Of a stretch of DNA of 6,830 nucleotides, positions 6,270-6,830 are shown piece by piece. The DNA comes from HGM05232 sp044433325. Its GTDB lineage: Bacteria; Bacteroidota; Bacteroidia; Bacteroidales; Muribaculaceae. A model generated the notes under the pieces. That model was given only the letters and a program-made list of their open reading frames with translations. It was not told where the DNA came from and ran no database searches. Position 1 is the first letter of the stretch; each line of letters starts with the position of its first letter. The stretch spans positions 1 through 6,830 of the forward strand of contig JAWXTT010000118.1 of the NCBI GenBank assembly GCA_044433325.1, read 5' to 3'. Both the position numbers and the translations under genes were made by a program.

Positions 6270-6635
6270 ATGCGAATAGCTAAACAACACATACTAATAA
6301 TAGTAGCAACCTTACTAATGGCTAGTTGCTCCAGCCAACAGATATCGTTAGATAACAGTAGCGAAAAGTCGCACCTAGCAGGTGGATGGAGTGAATTTAT
6401 GCAAATAAATAGCGATGAAATGGGCGTTTTTGAACAAGCAACCGCGCAGCTACTAGGGGTAACATATCACCCTACCGAGGTTTCTAAACAGATAGTAAGC
6501 GGAATGAATTACCGTTTCCGCTGCACAGCTACACCAGCAACCCTTAACCCCAAAAGCCACCAAGCAATAATCCAAATATACGCCCCAGTAAATGGCAACC
6601 CACCCACAATCACCAGCATTGAACGCGCAGAATAA
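6270..6635 (+). CDS. Cystatin-like lipoprotein (putative cysteine-protease inhibitor)
   Basis: ATG 6270 gives 121 residues; an in-frame TTG at 6261 would add only three and is less likely. MRIAKQHILIIVATLLMASC is a standard lipoprotein signal with Cys20 as the acylated residue. The mature part has the three landmarks of the cystatin fold in order: a Gly-Gly near the N-terminus (LAGGW, 36-40); a helix-like segment (about 47-62) followed by the loop motif QIVSG (74-78), an exact QxVxG, continuing as MNYRF much like the QVVAGxNY of plant cystatins; and a second strand pair (QAIIQIYAPV, 98-107) before NGNPP. Cystatins block papain-like cysteine proteases by inserting the Gly end and the QxVxG loop into the active-site cleft. 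Acylation would place the protein on a membrane facing the periplasm or the cell surface. Inhibitory activity is inferred; related cystatin-fold proteins without inhibition exist. Confidence 0.7.
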   Translation: MRIAKQHILIIVATLLMASCSSQQISLDNSSEKSHLAGGWSEFMQINSDEMGVFEQATAQLLGVTYHPTEVSKQIVSGMNYRFRCTATPATLNPKSHQAIIQIYAPVNGNPPTITSIERAE

Positions 6636-6670
6636 CTATATTACCCAAATCTCAGTTGTAATAAATGCGT

Positions 6671-6715
6671 GTGGATGCTATCCACCATTGGTTTATGGCG
6701 GTTTTGGCAAACCGC
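6671..6715 (+). other. Two short perfect hairpins downstream of the cystatin-like gene
   Basis: GTGGAT (6671-6676) pairs with ATCCAC (6680-6685), and GCGGTTT (6698-6704) pairs with AAACCGC (6709-6715) around a TGGC loop. Neither is followed by a T-run. They may be 3' UTR structure of the cystatin-like mRNA or remnants of an RNA gene. I see no protein gene between 6636 and the tRNA. Confidence 0.45.
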
Positions 6716-6747
6716 TTAGAGGGGGGGCGCGCGGGATGCCGAGTCAT

Positions 6748-6809
6748 CGTCCATATCGCAAAAAAGAGCAAAAATCTTGCGATTTCTGCTCTTTTTTGCG
6801 GTATGGACG
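6748..6809. repeat. 29-bp near-perfect inverted repeat with 4-nt loop, overlapping the tRNA 3' end
   Basis: The arms 6748-6776 and 6781-6809 are complementary over 29 bp with only two mismatches (6771/6786 and 6756/6801), around the loop TTGC (GCAA, a GNRA tetraloop, on the minus strand). Each mismatch becomes a G-U wobble on one of the two RNA strands. The right arm includes the acceptor 3' strand and discriminator base of the tRNA (6799-6806) and part of its T-stem, so the left arm carries a complementary copy of the tRNA end. Confidence 0.93.
6760..6797. terminator. Bidirectional intrinsic terminator (inner part of the inverted repeat)
   Basis: The inner stem GAGCA...TGCTC is flanked by A6 (6760-6765) and T6 (6792-6797). 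Read on the plus strand it could end the cystatin-like transcript; read on the minus strand it lies directly after the tRNA and could end the tRNA transcript. Confidence 0.75.
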
Positions 6810-6830
6810 GGACTCGAACCCGCGTGGGTT
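6799..6830 (-). tRNA. tRNA, 3' part only (anticodon outside window)
   Basis: On the minus strand the T-arm is GCGGG-TTCGAGT-CCCGT (6823-6807): a 5-bp stem with one G-T pair and a canonical TTCGAGT loop. It is followed by CCATACC as the 3' acceptor strand (6806-6800) and G as discriminator base (6799). CCA is not encoded. The upstream half, including the anticodon and the 5' acceptor strand (expected GGTATGG), lies beyond the window, so the amino acid cannot be assigned. A G discriminator would suit Asp or Asn, but this is weak evidence. Confidence 0.85.

Noticed and set aside
6698..6765. A complete second tRNA gene on the plus strand
   Set aside because: Only a distorted T-arm-like piece and acceptor 3' strand are visible; there is no matching 5' acceptor strand, D-arm or regular 7-nt anticodon loop.

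Overview
The window looks like chromosomal DNA of a Bacteroidota bacterium, most likely Bacteroidales. Four signs point there: TAnnTTTG-type -7 promoter boxes, no consistent Shine-Dalgarno sequences, a GlsA/GlsB glycine-lipid acyltransferase pair, and a Bacteroidota-style Wzi-like outer-membrane protein. I cannot name the genus. All family calls were made by reading motifs and from memory of homologues; no database was searched.

Layout. Positions 1-3751 (minus strand) hold a tightly packed four-gene run, in transcription order: glsA (lysophospholipid-type acyltransferase), glsB (GNAT N-acyltransferase), a 517-residue Wzi-family outer-membrane beta-barrel and a lipocalin-like lipoprotein cut by the window edge. 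The junctions are a 1-nt overlap, a 5-nt gap and a 4-nt ATGA overlap, so this is almost certainly one operon tying aminolipid synthesis to an envelope/capsule protein. A 192-bp divergent spacer (3752-3943) carries a good promoter for the plus-strand genes and a weaker -7 box for glsA.

Positions 3944-5598 (plus strand) hold an MptE-like/GT42-like protein gene and, 2 nt after its stop codon, a clear homologue of DpnI, the endonuclease that cuts Dam-methylated GATC. The DpnI gene is interrupted between its catalytic domain and its C-terminal winged-helix domain by a tandem array of the 7-bp unit GTAATTA (four perfect copies plus one variant). Both halves lie in the same reading frame. Removing exactly three units (21 bp) would remove both stop codons and restore a DpnI of ordinary length (about 257 residues). 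This is the most striking feature of the window: an OFF state of a possible slippage switch, or a recently broken gene.

Positions 5625-6176 (minus) encode a guanine deaminase that carries an N-terminal signal peptide, which is odd for this normally cytoplasmic enzyme. Positions 6270-6635 (plus) encode a small lipoprotein with a cystatin-type QxVxG motif. The window ends in the 3' part of a minus-strand tRNA. Next to it lies a 29-bp near-perfect inverted repeat with a 4-nt loop; it contains a bidirectional terminator, and its arms include the tRNA 3' end itself.
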